The notes beneath the pieces are model-generated. The model was not told the origin of the DNA. It saw only the letters and a list, made by a program, of their open reading frames with translations, and did not search any database. Position numbers and translations under genes: made by a program. Of a DNA stretch of 33,985 nt, positions 1 to 8,620 are shown piece by piece. Each line of letters begins with the position of its first letter. Position 1 is the first letter of the stretch. Origin of the DNA: Bacteroidales bacterium (GTDB lineage: Bacteria > Bacteroidota > Bacteroidia > Bacteroidales > ML635J-15); the NCBI GenBank assembly GCA_017551515.1, contig JAFZLK010000014.1, positions 1-33,985 of the forward strand. The letters are read 5' to 3'.

Positions 1-79
1 GAAAGATAAAGGACAGAAATGCCAGCACTACTGCAATAATGAGAAAATGCTCCCTTGACATCTCCTTCTTGAAACGCAT
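1..79 (-). CDS. N-terminus of a putative membrane protein (truncated by window edge)
   Basis: Reading leftwards from an ATG at 79, 26 codons are open to the window edge. The peptide begins MRFKKEMSREHFLIIAVV and continues into a run of hydrophobic residues, so a basic cytoplasmic N-terminus followed by a first membrane segment is likely. The rest of the gene lies outside the window and I cannot name the family; a ClC-type channel or another polytopic transporter is possible, but this is only an impression. No TAnnTTTG element is evident directly upstream (80-140). Confidence 0.45.
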   Translation of the reverse strand, partial: MRFKKEMSREHFLIIAVVLAFLSFIF

Positions 80-389
80 AATGACACTGGATTAACTAAA
101 CTCTAATTATTACGCATATGTAAACAGTTGAATATAAACGCTTTTGTTTTGCCCGAAACTTGCAAGTTGCGGGATGGTGGGATATTTGTCTTTATTTAGT
201 TTTCAAATGAAAGAGCCGTGGGATAATGCTATGTTTCTGGTTTCTAAAATTTTGGTTTATGGGATGAATATTGTTTGTTTTTTAGGCTGTGTTGGTCGCC
301 CCCCATTTTTAATGCCATTAAAGACATTAAGGCCTTAAGGCATTGGGGGGCATCAACCGCAGAACCATACATAGTTTCAAACCTTTCCT
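80..389. other. Intergenic region with a large imperfect hairpin
   Basis: No convincing gene is present. The stretch holds GTTTC-rich sequence (about 232-250) of the same flavour as the repeats at 10.8-11.2 kb. It also holds an inverted repeat at 298-351: GCCCCCCA (298-305) pairs with TGGGGGGC (344-351), inner ATGCC (312-316) pairs with GGCAT (339-343), and the perfect palindrome TTAAGGCCTTAA sits at 327-338. No T-run follows on either strand, so a classical terminator is not supported, although it lies just downstream of the chromate transporter operon. Confidence 0.5.
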
Positions 390-980
390 CTACATATAAT
401 TTGGCATCCCATAAACCAAAAATCCAATAATTCCACTGACTAAAATCAGTAGAATGGGGCTTTTTTTGAATTTGTACGAGGCAACGAATACGCCAATGAA
501 AATCATTATGCTAATAACAAATCTGAATGTTGATTCTGTAGGCGAGCCAAAATTTTCTGGTGAAGCCAAAAGTAATGCCGATGCGGCGATTAATCCCACC
601 ACAACCTTGCGCAAAATGAGGAAAATATTGGCCAATGTCGGGTTGTCCTTGTGCTTCAGAAGTACCTTTGTAATTATCAGCATCAGCAGGAAAGGAAGCA
701 AAATCACCGAAAACGACGCCAAAAATGCTCCAAGTACGCCCATATATTCCGGATAACCAGCATTTACAACCGCTGTGTAGCCTGTGTAGGTGGCTGTGTT
801 GATGCCGAGCGGTCCGGGTGAAGCCTGACTTATTGCAAGTATGTCGGTAAATTCCTGTGAGGTCAGCCATTGGTTTTCGACAACGACTTCGTTCTGTATA
901 AGTGCCACCATTGCATAGCCGCCACCAAAGGTGAAGATGCCAATTTTTAGAAAAGTGTAGAAAAGTTGCCAGAAAATCAT
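390..980 (-). CDS. chrA: Chromate transporter, half-size CHR protein (second of pair)
   Basis: A 196-residue hydrophobic protein of the CHR (ChrA) superfamily. It starts with the family hallmark near residues 10-35: a membrane segment ending in FTFGGGYAMVALIQNEVV, followed by WLTSQEFTDILAISQASPGPLGINTATYTGY, the usual G-G-G-Y-A-M and Q-x-x-P-G-P signatures. About six membrane segments are evident. Many bacteria encode one protein with two CHR domains; others, as here, encode two short-chain proteins thought to work as an antiparallel pair. Its ATG overlaps the stop of the upstream paralogue by 4 bases (ATGA), so translation is probably coupled. Family members export chromate or other oxyanions, but short-chain members are often unproven, so the substrate is inferred from homology alone. 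Confidence 0.9.
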   Translation of the reverse strand: MIFWQLFYTFLKIGIFTFGGGYAMVALIQNEVVVENQWLTSQEFTDILAISQASPGPLGINTATYTGYTAVVNAGYPEYMGVLGAFLASFSVILLPFLLMLIITKVLLKHKDNPTLANIFLILRKVVVGLIAASALLLASPENFGSPTESTFRFVISIMIFIGVFVASYKFKKSPILLILVSGIIGFLVYGMPNYM

Positions 981-1528
981 TTCTTTGCCTCCTTTCTGCC
1001 CTTGATTTTACCATAAATTAATCCGCCAAGTCCTGCAACGAGGATAATTATAACTGGCGAAACGCCTAGCAACCATATTAGCAATGCTGCCACAACAGGA
1101 ATCCAGAAGTTGCTCCACGAAATCTTTGCAGTTTTTGCCATGGTGAACACTGGCGCAGCGATGAGAGCCACCACTGCTGGTCTTATGCCTTTGAAAATGC
1201 TCTCAACTATTGGGTTGTCGCTGAATTGACGGAAAAATATTGCAAGTACAAGAATCAGTAGTATCGGCATAAGCACATTGCCCAGAATGGCTGTAGTTGC
1301 ACCGATAATGCCACGAGTGCGGAAACCGACGTCTGTCGCCATGTTAACTGCAAAAACTCCCGGCATCGACTGCGCAAGCGACATAGTGTCCATAAATTCT
1401 TCCTTGTTTAGCCATTTGCGCTTGTCCACGATTTCCTGTTCCATAAGCGGAATCATCGCGTATCCGCCTCCGATGGTGAACGCGCCGATTTTGAAGAATG
1501 TCCAGAACAGTTCGTGCAACTTGGTCAT
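977..1528 (-). CDS. chrA: Chromate transporter, half-size CHR protein (first of pair)
   Basis: A 183-residue paralogue of its neighbour and the first gene of the two-gene unit. The N-terminal signature FKIGAFTIGGGYAMIPLMEQ (about residues 12-31) is followed by KRKWLNKEEF and the S-M-P-G-V motif, the counterpart of A-S-P-G-P in the partner. Membrane segments fill the rest, and the tail is basic (KGRKEAKK), as expected for a cytoplasmic end. The two products should form the heterodimeric equivalent of full-length ChrA in the inner membrane. The ATG at 1528 lies about 18 bases from a TACTTTTG -7 element on the minus strand (1553-1546), giving a short leader. Confidence 0.9.
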   Translation of the reverse strand: MTKLHELFWTFFKIGAFTIGGGYAMIPLMEQEIVDKRKWLNKEEFMDTMSLAQSMPGVFAVNMATDVGFRTRGIIGATTAILGNVLMPILLILVLAIFFRQFSDNPIVESIFKGIRPAVVALIAAPVFTMAKTAKISWSNFWIPVVAALLIWLLGVSPVIIILVAGLGGLIYGKIKGRKEAKK

Positions 1529-1545
1529 GGTTAAGAAATTTGGTG

Positions 1546-1588
1546 CAAAAGTAAAGATTATTTACGACTTTGGAATTACGATTTACGA
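1546..1588 (-). promoter_or_regulatory. Promoter of the chromate transporter pair, with upstream heptads
   Basis: On the minus strand the element TACTTTTG (1553-1546) matches the Bacteroidota -7 consensus TAnnTTTG. Upstream of it comes a 7-base spacer starting TAATC, then heptads TCGTAAA, TCCAAAG, TCGTAAT and TCGTAAA read outward from the -7 box. The same arrangement occurs before the UbiA gene (16116-16158) and the map gene (26183-26226). No TTTG -33 box is apparent. Confidence 0.6.
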
Positions 1589-1709
1589 TTGTGAAATTTT
1601 GAACCATCGAAAAGCATTGTGATGCTATAAACAATTTCAAACAACCATAAACCATTTCAAACATAGAAATTAGAAACCAGAAACAATCTTTAAATCCTTG
1701 AATCTTTCT

Positions 1710-1717
1710 TATCTTTG
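1710..1717 (+). promoter_or_regulatory. -7 promoter element of the DUF2520 operon
   Basis: TATCTTTG fits TAnnTTTG exactly and lies 23 bases before the ATG at 1741, predicting a leader of about 20 bases. Upstream are near-repeats TCTTTAAA, TCCTTGAA and TCTTTCT, a periodic arrangement reminiscent of the TCGTAAA heptads at other promoters in the window but with a different unit. Confidence 0.6.
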
Positions 1718-1740
1718 CGCTTGAAAATATAACATCGGTT

Positions 1741-2514
1741 ATGATAAAAAGAATATCGGTACTAGGTTCGGGCAATGTCGCCTACCATCTTGCACGGAAA
1801 CTTTATGCAGAAGGTGTGGCGGTTGACTGCGTGTTCAGCAGGAACAGCGTTACGGGAAAGAGCCTTGCCGATGAGGTTGGTGCATATTTTACCGACAATC
1901 TTCAATTGTTGCCAAATGACTCCGATGCTTATTTATTTATGATGTCGGACACGGCAAACCTGTCGGTAGCGCAGCAAATAGCTTTACCAAGTGATGCGAT
2001 ATTGATACATACATCAGGAAGTTTGCCAAAGGATATTTTCAATGCTAAGAACACGGCAGTAATGTATCCTTTCCAGACTTTTTCGCGTGATGTAAAAATA
2101 GAGGATTTTTCTTCGATACCTGTTTGCATTGAGGCATCGAATGCTGATACATATCACTATGTGCGTTGTTTTGCCGAAAAAATCAGTTCACTAGTTTACG
2201 AACTTACATTCGAGCAGCGAAAAATATTGCATATTGCAGGCGTTTTTGCTTCTAACTTTATGAACCATAGTGTTTTCCTTGGACAAAAATTGTTGCAGGA
2301 AAACAACATACCTATAAGTATTTTAACTCCACTTTTGCATCAGAGTTTTGCGAAGATTATAAATGGCGATGCCTATTCGTCGCAGACGGGTCCTGCCGTG
2401 CGTGGAGATAGAAAAGTTGTAGAATCACATATAGAAATGCTTTCTCCAGATGAGAAACTTGCTGAAATTTACAGGATTATGAGTGAAAGCATCTTAAAAA
2501 CATATTGCAAATGA
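1741..2514 (+). CDS. DUF2520 protein, Rossmann-fold oxidoreductase-like
   Basis: A 257-residue protein starting MIKRISVLGSGNVAYHLARK; G9-S-G-N-V-A is a dinucleotide-binding loop of the NADP-dependent F420-reductase/pyrroline-carboxylate-reductase type. The Rossmann half runs to about residue 130. The second half, including FEQRKILHIAGVFASNFMNH and the QTGPAVRGD segment, matches the all-helical DUF2520 domain. The length is typical for the family. The substrate is not known. The gene opens a three-gene operon: its TGA overlaps the ATG of the HAD phosphatase gene by 4 bases. In many Bacteroidota, as I recall, this pair sits next to the UbiA and Maf genes, which here lie 13 kb away. Confidence 0.88.
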   Translation: MIKRISVLGSGNVAYHLARKLYAEGVAVDCVFSRNSVTGKSLADEVGAYFTDNLQLLPNDSDAYLFMMSDTANLSVAQQIALPSDAILIHTSGSLPKDIFNAKNTAVMYPFQTFSRDVKIEDFSSIPVCIEASNADTYHYVRCFAEKISSLVYELTFEQRKILHIAGVFASNFMNHSVFLGQKLLQENNIPISILTPLLHQSFAKIINGDAYSSQTGPAVRGDRKVVESHIEMLSPDEKLAEIYRIMSESILKTYCK

Positions 2515-3053
2515 ATAGAGATTTGGAAACCTTGAATTTCAAGGAAATATTATCGAAAATAAAGGCAGTTGTCTTTGATATAGATGGAGTTTTGTCGTCA
2601 TCCACAGTGAATATAAACGAGGTGGGATATTTGCAACGCACGACAAGCGTAAAGGATGGTTTTGCTATCAAATGCGCTGTCCGCAAGGGACTTGTAGTTG
2701 CAATAATTTCGGGTGGCTTCTGCGAAAAGACAATGATTCGCTACAAGAATCTTGGCGTCGAGGATGTTATAATGGGCAGTGTGTGGAAAACCGAAGACCT
2801 TGAAAATCTGAAGAAAAAGTACAATTTGAAAAACGAGGAAATCCTTTACATGGGTGATGATATTCCCGACTTCCAGATAATGAAAATGGTAGGTTTGCCT
2901 TGTTGTCCGTCTGATGCCGCCGATGAAATCAAGGAAATTGCTCTTTATGTTTCCGACAAGAAAGGCGGCGAGGGCTGTGTTCGCGATGTAATTGAGCAGG
3001 TAATGCGTGCGCAGAAAGTTTGGCTCGATGAAGAAAGTTTTGCAGCATATTGA
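2511..3053 (+). CDS. kdsC: HAD-family phosphatase, KdsC (KDO 8-phosphate phosphatase)-like
   Basis: A 180-residue class C0 HAD phosphatase. The nucleophile motif is FDIDGVLS with D23 and D25; the SGG segment near residue 70 provides motif II; the metal-binding motif IV is GDDIPD with D116 and D117. VKDGFAI and the tail GGEGCVRDVIEQ are typical of KdsC/YrbI, which removes phosphate from KDO 8-phosphate for the lipopolysaccharide core and works as a tetramer. The ATG at 2511, overlapping the previous stop as ATGA, is preferred over the in-frame TTG at 2505. The substrate could differ (other 2-keto sugar acid phosphates), because the usual ITGR is replaced by ISGG. Confidence 0.82.
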   Translation: MNRDLETLNFKEILSKIKAVVFDIDGVLSSSTVNINEVGYLQRTTSVKDGFAIKCAVRKGLVVAIISGGFCEKTMIRYKNLGVEDVIMGSVWKTEDLENLKKKYNLKNEEILYMGDDIPDFQIMKMVGLPCCPSDAADEIKEIALYVSDKKGGEGCVRDVIEQVMRAQKVWLDEESFAAY

Positions 3054-3055
3054 TT

Positions 3056-5209
3056 ATGAGACTAAAAAGGGTTTTGCTGTCGGTTTTGTTCGTACTGTTT
3101 GCTGTTGCTTTGACTGCGCAGAAAAACAGTTGGGATGGGTGGAAAATGAAGCCACGCGGTGAAATCAGAATGCTAAATTTCTTTGTCAATATTATTTACG
3201 ATGTAAATCCAGAGCGAGAAAAACCGTTTGCAAAAGTAAACCATTGGAATACAGTGTTGTTGGAGAGTATTAACCAGAATCCTCCCGACTATTTGTTGCG
3301 TTTGATGGACACAGTGTATAATCCTAATCGTCTTTATGGTTGTATTACAAGACTTTATGGAGAATCATCGTTTGATGAATTGCAGATTACCGGCGATTTT
3401 GTTGTTGTGAATATAAAAGAAAGTCGCGTGTTGAAATCGGGAAGTTTCAACGAAAGCAATATAGAAAAATCTGTAGTGGGATATATCAACGAGCTGGGTG
3501 GTTTGCAGACAATGTACGGGCACAATGACATTTCATATTATGATGTAAATGCTTCTGGCAAAATAGGTTTTGTTCAGTTTTTCTTCCGCAATATTACAAA
3601 GGAATATGGAGGAGACAATGAGGGTAGCGGCTATTTTTCTACTTCGATGTTGAGCGGGCAGAAGTTGCTGATAAATGGTTCGTATTATCCATTTTCGGGA
3701 ATCGGCACTGCTCAATGTGTTGGAACAAATGATGTGTCAGGTAATCCTACAGGTATAGTGCAGCACGAGATTTCTCATTCGTTTTTCGGTCCCAATTCGT
3801 TTCATACTTCGGGCGGAAATCATCGTCGCTCTTCTGAATACATGCCTTTCTTGCCGTTGCAGGGTGGCTATGGGCTGATGGGAGGAGCAGGTTCTGCTTT
3901 GGTGTCGTGTAATGGATACGAGCGATGGAGGATGCATTGGCTTCACAAAAGCAATCGAAATGCAAACGACTGGTGGATTGTCGCCCGCGATATAAATGAT
4001 AATCCTATAAATGCTGATATTTCAAGAGACGATGGGGCGCAAACCTTTATTCTTCGAGACTTTGTAACATACGGTGATGCTGTGCGGATAAAATTGCCGT
4101 ACAAGGATAATGAAAAGTCTTCGAATCAGTATATATGGATTGAAAACCATCAATCAGGTAGAAATGGTAAGTTGGATTATTTACAGTTCGCCAATGAAAG
4201 TGATTGCCGTCCCCACCAAGTGGCTGGTGTTTATGCCTACTATCAGGTCGGACGTGATGTGCTAAGTGGTAAGGATCAGGAAGTTTTTACTACAAACGAC
4301 CGCGACAACCTAAGGATGATTCCTGCCGAGGGTTATTGGAATTATACTTATCATATTGCTGATACTGTGTATAATATGAAGTGTATAACATGGGCAAAGC
4401 ATGATTTTTATCACAGCCGTGATGCCGAAAATCCTTTTTGTGGCTCACATGATATGGAAAGACAGTTCGCTCCGTCCGATGAGGTAGCGACAATTTCCAG
4501 CGTGGATGAAAAACCGATTTGGCGTAAAAATCTTGGACGAATGCCAATAGATAGTCTTGTGGCTAATGGAGATGCCCGTGATATGTTCAGCTCTCGCACC
4601 CGGTTAAACATGGGGACTAATCCAAGTACTTGTAATACAAAAACGTTTTACAATTCAATGACAACAGGGAAGTGCCAGTATTCGCCGCAATTATCACGTA
4701 ATACGCAAACTACTTATCTTACTGGGCTTGGCATTGAAATTATTCCACTGGGTAATGGCAATTACCGAATAGATGTGCGCTGGGACGATTACGACATAAC
4801 AAACGATGCTATCTGGACAGGTCGTATTTCGTTGAAGGAAAAGGCTGTACTTGCCCCGAAAAAGTCTATAACCTTGACACAAAACCTTACAGTTGCCCAG
4901 CCTATGCGCGATAGTGTAACCGATTTGTTTGCACCTCCGACATCTCTTGTATGTGAAAATGCTTCCGAATTTGTGCAGGGTAGAGGAAGCGTAGTAAGTG
5001 TGGAGGAAATGAGTAGCCTTGTTGTCGAAAAAGGCAGTGTCTATCGCATGGAGCCAAAATCTAAACTGAAGGTTGACAGGTCCTCAAAGCTTTTCGTAGA
5101 GGGAAAACTCATCATAGGTGACGGTGCGCATGTGGTCGTAAAGTCGAAAGGCGGACTTATCAATAATGGTGGAGAAATTTTAATAGAAGGAAAGGGTAAG
5201 GTGAAGTAA
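3056..5209 (+). CDS. Secreted M6-like zinc metalloprotease
   Basis: A 717-residue exported protein. The signal peptide is MRLKRVLLSVLFVLFAVALTAQ, with cleavage after the Ala of TAQ. A zinc-protease motif HEISH lies at residues 237-241 (H237, E238, H241), followed by FFGPNSFH and a YGLMGG...CNGYERWRMHWL segment that resembles the Met-turn region of M6 (immune inhibitor A-like) peptidases. The C-terminal 90 residues, rich in short V/K/G strands, look like a beta-solenoid; I see no clear T9SS sorting domain. The ATG at 3056 follows the HAD stop by two bases and is favoured over a TTG at 3050 that would overlap it. Being the last gene in an operon of cytoplasmic enzymes is odd for a secreted protease. 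Confidence 0.75.
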   Translation: MRLKRVLLSVLFVLFAVALTAQKNSWDGWKMKPRGEIRMLNFFVNIIYDVNPEREKPFAKVNHWNTVLLESINQNPPDYLLRLMDTVYNPNRLYGCITRLYGESSFDELQITGDFVVVNIKESRVLKSGSFNESNIEKSVVGYINELGGLQTMYGHNDISYYDVNASGKIGFVQFFFRNITKEYGGDNEGSGYFSTSMLSGQKLLINGSYYPFSGIGTAQCVGTNDVSGNPTGIVQHEISHSFFGPNSFHTSGGNHRRSSEYMPFLPLQGGYGLMGGAGSALVSCNGYERWRMHWLHKSNRNANDWWIVARDINDNPINADISRDDGAQTFILRDFVTYGDAVRIKLPYKDNEKSSNQYIWIENHQSGRNGKLDYLQFANESDCRPHQVAGVYAYYQVGRDVLSGKDQEVFTTNDRDNLRMIPAEGYWNYTYHIADTVYNMKCITWAKHDFYHSRDAENPFCGSHDMERQFAPSDEVATISSVDEKPIWRKNLGRMPIDSLVANGDARDMFSSRTRLNMGTNPSTCNTKTFYNSMTTGKCQYSPQLSRNTQTTYLTGLGIEIIPLGNGNYRIDVRWDDYDITNDAIWTGRISLKEKAVLAPKKSITLTQNLTVAQPMRDSVTDLFAPPTSLVCENASEFVQGRGSVVSVEEMSSLVVEKGSVYRMEPKSKLKVDRSSKLFVEGKLIIGDGAHVVVKSKGGLINNGGEILIEGKGKVK

Positions 5210-5258
5210 ATCAGTTTTGGTTGGCGATCTGCAGTCTAAAATTATGAAGCTATCATTC

Positions 5259-6518
5259 TTATTTCTTCCCCTTTATCTCCTTCACTTTTGCATATTCTCC
5301 CTCTTCAAGCAAAGTAATTTCGTATTTATGTTTGCCGTCTTTTGATTGAGTGTAGCGGATGTTGTCTTTGGAGTAAGGATATAGCGGACGAGTGCCGTAA
5401 ATGGCTTTGCCGTTCTTTTGTAGCCACAGCCCGATTTCCTTCATGCGTTGCAGGGCGACTTCCGGGAGCTGGCCGTCGGCATCGGGACCAACATTGAGCA
5501 GATAGTTTCCTCCTTTGGCAACAATATCAACCAAAGTGTGAATGAGCTTGCGAGTACTCTTGTAGTTGTCGTTTTCCACATACGACCAGCTGTCGCCCAT
5601 ACTCATGCAGGTTTCCCACGGATAAGTAAGCAATTTGTCTGGAACTTGCTGTTCGGGCGTACGGTAGTTTTCGTACTTGCCGCCTACGCTACGGTCAACG
5701 ATTATAAGGTCGGGATTGTCCTTGCGAGCCATTGTTGCAATGCGAGGCATATCAATGTCTTGTATGCGACCGTAGCAACCCAGCCATTCAATGGTTTCGT
5801 CGTTCAAACTCCATTCGGGACGCACCCAACCGCCATCGAGCCAAAGAATGTCAATGTCGCCATAGTTGTGCGTTAACTCATATATCTGGCTGTAAGTGAA
5901 ATCCTTGAATTTTGTCCAACGTTGCGGATGGTCGTTAATGTCGTAGTTGACATTGCGGTCGGGTGTTGCCCATTCGTGCGCCCAGTAGTCGTCGTTGTGC
6001 CAGTCGGGCTTAGAGAAGTACAGACCTATCCAAATTCCTTCGTCGCGGAATGCGTCAACAATGTCCTTTGTAATGTCGGGCTGTGCCGAAGTGTGGTAGG
6101 GGCATTCTGCGCCGGCAACGCTGTAGTCGGTCTGTTTGCTGTCGAACATGCAGAAACCGTCGTGGTGCTTGGTGGTAAAAACCATGTACTTCATGCCTGC
6201 CTCCTTGGCTGCTTTTGCCCATTGCTTGGCATCGAAGTGCTTGGGGTTGAATGTCTTGTTCAATGCTTGGTATTCCTTCTTGTATTCGTAATAGTCGGCA
6301 CCGTTGCGGTTTATCCATGGCTCGTTGCAGATGCTCCACGATTCCACAACGCCCCACTGCGAGTACATTCCCCAGTGAGCCATAAAGCCAAATTTCAGGT
6401 CTTGCCACTGGTCGATACGGTTGAGGATTACGGTATCGGTCTCGGGTTTGCTGTCGCTTTGTGCGTTAAGCGTTAAAATCGAAAGATTTATGCTGATTAA
6501 AAAAAATACCTTTTTCAT
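5259..6518 (-). CDS. Alpha-L-fucosidase, glycoside hydrolase family 29
   Basis: A 419-residue exported enzyme; MKKVFFLISINLSILTLNAQ is a signal peptide. GH29 landmarks are present in order: WQDLKFGFMAHWGMYSQWG (HWG at residues 48-50), the paired histidines of TTKHHDGF (H118, H119), and ILWLDGGW with D228 as the expected nucleophile. The segment NYRTPEQQ (E289) may supply an acid residue, although the acid/base varies within GH29. It hydrolyses terminal alpha-L-fucose from glycans, probably in the periplasm. The length suggests a catalytic barrel with little or no extra domain. Its ATG overlaps the GH3 stop by four bases, so it is translated from the same message, as the second gene. The gene converges on the protease gene across 49 bases with no obvious terminator. 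Confidence 0.93.
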   Translation of the reverse strand: MKKVFFLISINLSILTLNAQSDSKPETDTVILNRIDQWQDLKFGFMAHWGMYSQWGVVESWSICNEPWINRNGADYYEYKKEYQALNKTFNPKHFDAKQWAKAAKEAGMKYMVFTTKHHDGFCMFDSKQTDYSVAGAECPYHTSAQPDITKDIVDAFRDEGIWIGLYFSKPDWHNDDYWAHEWATPDRNVNYDINDHPQRWTKFKDFTYSQIYELTHNYGDIDILWLDGGWVRPEWSLNDETIEWLGCYGRIQDIDMPRIATMARKDNPDLIIVDRSVGGKYENYRTPEQQVPDKLLTYPWETCMSMGDSWSYVENDNYKSTRKLIHTLVDIVAKGGNYLLNVGPDADGQLPEVALQRMKEIGLWLQKNGKAIYGTRPLYPYSKDNIRYTQSKDGKHKYEITLLEEGEYAKVKEIKGKK

Positions 6519-8593
6519 TGTCTGATATATTTGAATGGAAAGTTATCTAAATCCTTGTCATCACTACTGAACCCAACTTGCAGAAGCATTTTTTCACCAT
6601 GCACAAGTTCTTCCATTTCACCAGTAGTTTTGTTGAATTTTCGGAACCAGAATCGGTCTAAATTTATGTTGAACTCGCTCTCTCCATTTGTAGGAACATC
6701 AACCTTGGCTATTCCGACAAGTGTTTTCTTTGGAGCGTATTTGTCTTTGGGATAGTTTAGGTAAACCTGAATGACGGCTTTTCCTGACTTGCATTTGGCT
6801 TTTGTGCCGTAGTTGTGGACAATTCCTTTAACGCACATTTCTTTAATGTCAACATTTATGTTGCTGATTTTGAAATCTGAATACGAAAGTCCATACCCAA
6901 ACGGGAACATTGGTTTTTCTGACATATATTTATAGGTGCGTCCTTGCATGTTGTAGTCATCGAAGTCGGGAAGTTGCGCGGTCGATTTGTAGAAAGTTAC
7001 AGGCAGACGACCAAAATTGTCGCAGTCGCCAGCCAATGCCGAAGCAACAGCCTTTCCCATATCTTCGCCACCATACCAGCAGACCATTATGGCATTTGTC
7101 TCGTCAATTATGTTTTCCTGAGCAATCGCACTGCCAGAACACAAAAGCAGTACGAGTGGTTTGCCAGTTTTTTTCAGTTGCTTTAATTCATTAACTTGAT
7201 TTTCGGGAAGTTCTATCCTTGTGCGGTCGCCTTTGTGAAATCCTGGGATGTCGATTGGAAGTTCTTCGCCTTCGAGTTGTGGATTAAGTCCGCCTGCATA
7301 GACAATTATGTCGGCATCGGTGGCGGTTTCTATCATTGCAAAGTGTTGGCTCAGTCCTTCCGAAATAGTTGAAGTGTGAAGCGGTGTGCCGTTGTAATTG
7401 CCTAGTGGCATAAGTGTGTCGTTGGCGTTAGGACCTGCAAGGAAAATCCGCTTTTTGTCGATTGGTAGCACGCCGTCATTTTTTAGCAACACAAATGTCT
7501 CAGTTGCTGCATCGTGCGGAGTGGTTTGGGGCTGATGTTGTATTTCAGAGCGTGCTTCGGTGACTTGCATTCTCAGCTTAAGGATTCTGCGCAAATGTTC
7601 GTCAATCTTGCTTTCGGCAATATAGCCCGAATCCACAGCCGTTTTCAGTGCTTGCAAACCACTACCGCATTCAAGGTCGACTTCGCTACTGAAAGCATCG
7701 GAGGCTGCGAGTGCTGCCGTTGCGTGTGTTTCATGGCGAGGAATTATTGTGTCGCGCTCCCAGCAGTCGTTCAAAGCCCAGCAGTCGGTGACGACAATGC
7801 CATCGTAATGCCATTTGTTGCGCAGAATGACAACAAGCAGTTCGTGATTTGTACAGCATGGAGTTCCGTTAAGGCGGTTGTAACCGCACATGACCTGTCG
7901 TACATCGCTGCACCTTATAATATATTCAAATGCTGGCAGATAGGTTGCCCAGAGGTCGCGTTGCGAAACATTTGCGTCGAACTGGTGGCGTATGCCTTCG
8001 GGACCGCTATGTACGGCAAGGTGTTTGAGGCAAGCTGCCGCCGAGAGCACCGACTTGTCGTTGTCGCCATGCTGAAGTCCGTTTACACATGCAAGTCCCA
8101 TTGTGGCGGTTAGGAAAGGATCTTCGCCGTAGGTTTCCATGCCACGTCCCCAGCGTGGGTCACGGAAAATGTTGATGTTGGGCGTGAAGAATGTCAGTCC
8201 TGTGTATTCGTCGTATTTTTCATTGGCTTGTGCTTCGTTGTATTTGCGGTGAGCTTCAGCTGCTGTTTGTGCAAAAATGTCCTCCACCATTTTAGGGTTG
8301 AATGAGGCCGCCATCGCAATTGGCATTGGCCATACAGTTGCAATTCCATTGCGCCCTACGCCGTGCAGTGCTTCGTTCCACCAGCTATATGCTTTTAGCC
8401 CGAGGCGAGGAATGGCAGGGTTGCGGTGCTCCATAAGCGAGAGTTTTTCATCGAGAGAGAGTCGTTCGATGAGGTCATCCACGCGCGCCTCGATGTCAAG
8501 CGATGTATCCTGAAACGGGTATTGTTGGGCAATGCATATTTGCGGAATTATGAAGCAAACTATTGATGTAAGTGTTATAAATAGTCGTCTCAT
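6515..8593 (-). CDS. Glycoside hydrolase family 3, beta-xylosidase/beta-glucosidase type
   Basis: A 692-residue exported enzyme with signal MRRLFITLTSIVCFIIPQICIAQ. The mature start YPFQDTSL, the WWNEALHGVGR segment (residues 71-81), FTPNINIFRDPRWGRGMETYGEDP, and KHLAVHSGPEG (K190, H191) match the xylosidase branch of GH3. The nucleophile is expected to be D270 in IVVTDCWAL. The second alpha/beta domain spans roughly 350-560, and a fibronectin-III-like C-terminal domain covers about 575-690. Longer Bacteroidota xylosidases carry an additional PA14 insert, absent here. The gene leads the GH3-GH29 operon; together they would strip beta-linked xylose or glucose and fucose, for example from xyloglucan, but this substrate is inferred. 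No SusC/SusD genes accompany them. Confidence 0.92.
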   Translation of the reverse strand: MRRLFITLTSIVCFIIPQICIAQQYPFQDTSLDIEARVDDLIERLSLDEKLSLMEHRNPAIPRLGLKAYSWWNEALHGVGRNGIATVWPMPIAMAASFNPKMVEDIFAQTAAEAHRKYNEAQANEKYDEYTGLTFFTPNINIFRDPRWGRGMETYGEDPFLTATMGLACVNGLQHGDNDKSVLSAAACLKHLAVHSGPEGIRHQFDANVSQRDLWATYLPAFEYIIRCSDVRQVMCGYNRLNGTPCCTNHELLVVILRNKWHYDGIVVTDCWALNDCWERDTIIPRHETHATAALAASDAFSSEVDLECGSGLQALKTAVDSGYIAESKIDEHLRRILKLRMQVTEARSEIQHQPQTTPHDAATETFVLLKNDGVLPIDKKRIFLAGPNANDTLMPLGNYNGTPLHTSTISEGLSQHFAMIETATDADIIVYAGGLNPQLEGEELPIDIPGFHKGDRTRIELPENQVNELKQLKKTGKPLVLLLCSGSAIAQENIIDETNAIMVCWYGGEDMGKAVASALAGDCDNFGRLPVTFYKSTAQLPDFDDYNMQGRTYKYMSEKPMFPFGYGLSYSDFKISNINVDIKEMCVKGIVHNYGTKAKCKSGKAVIQVYLNYPKDKYAPKKTLVGIAKVDVPTNGESEFNINLDRFWFRKFNKTTGEMEELVHGEKMLLQVGFSSDDKDLDNFPFKYIRQ

Positions 8594-8620
8594 TGCGCAA
8601 AATATCCTCTATTGAATAAT

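Noticed and set aside
144..338. A 64-codon plus-strand frame
   Set aside because: No promoter, no recognisable protein features, and it runs into the hairpin at 298-351.
5922..6476. Plus-strand frame opposite the GH29 gene
   Set aside because: It is antisense to a clearly conserved enzyme and has a low-complexity Val/Cys-rich composition.
7514..8113. Plus-strand frame opposite the GH3 gene
   Set aside because: Antisense to conserved catalytic regions of GH3 with no family features.
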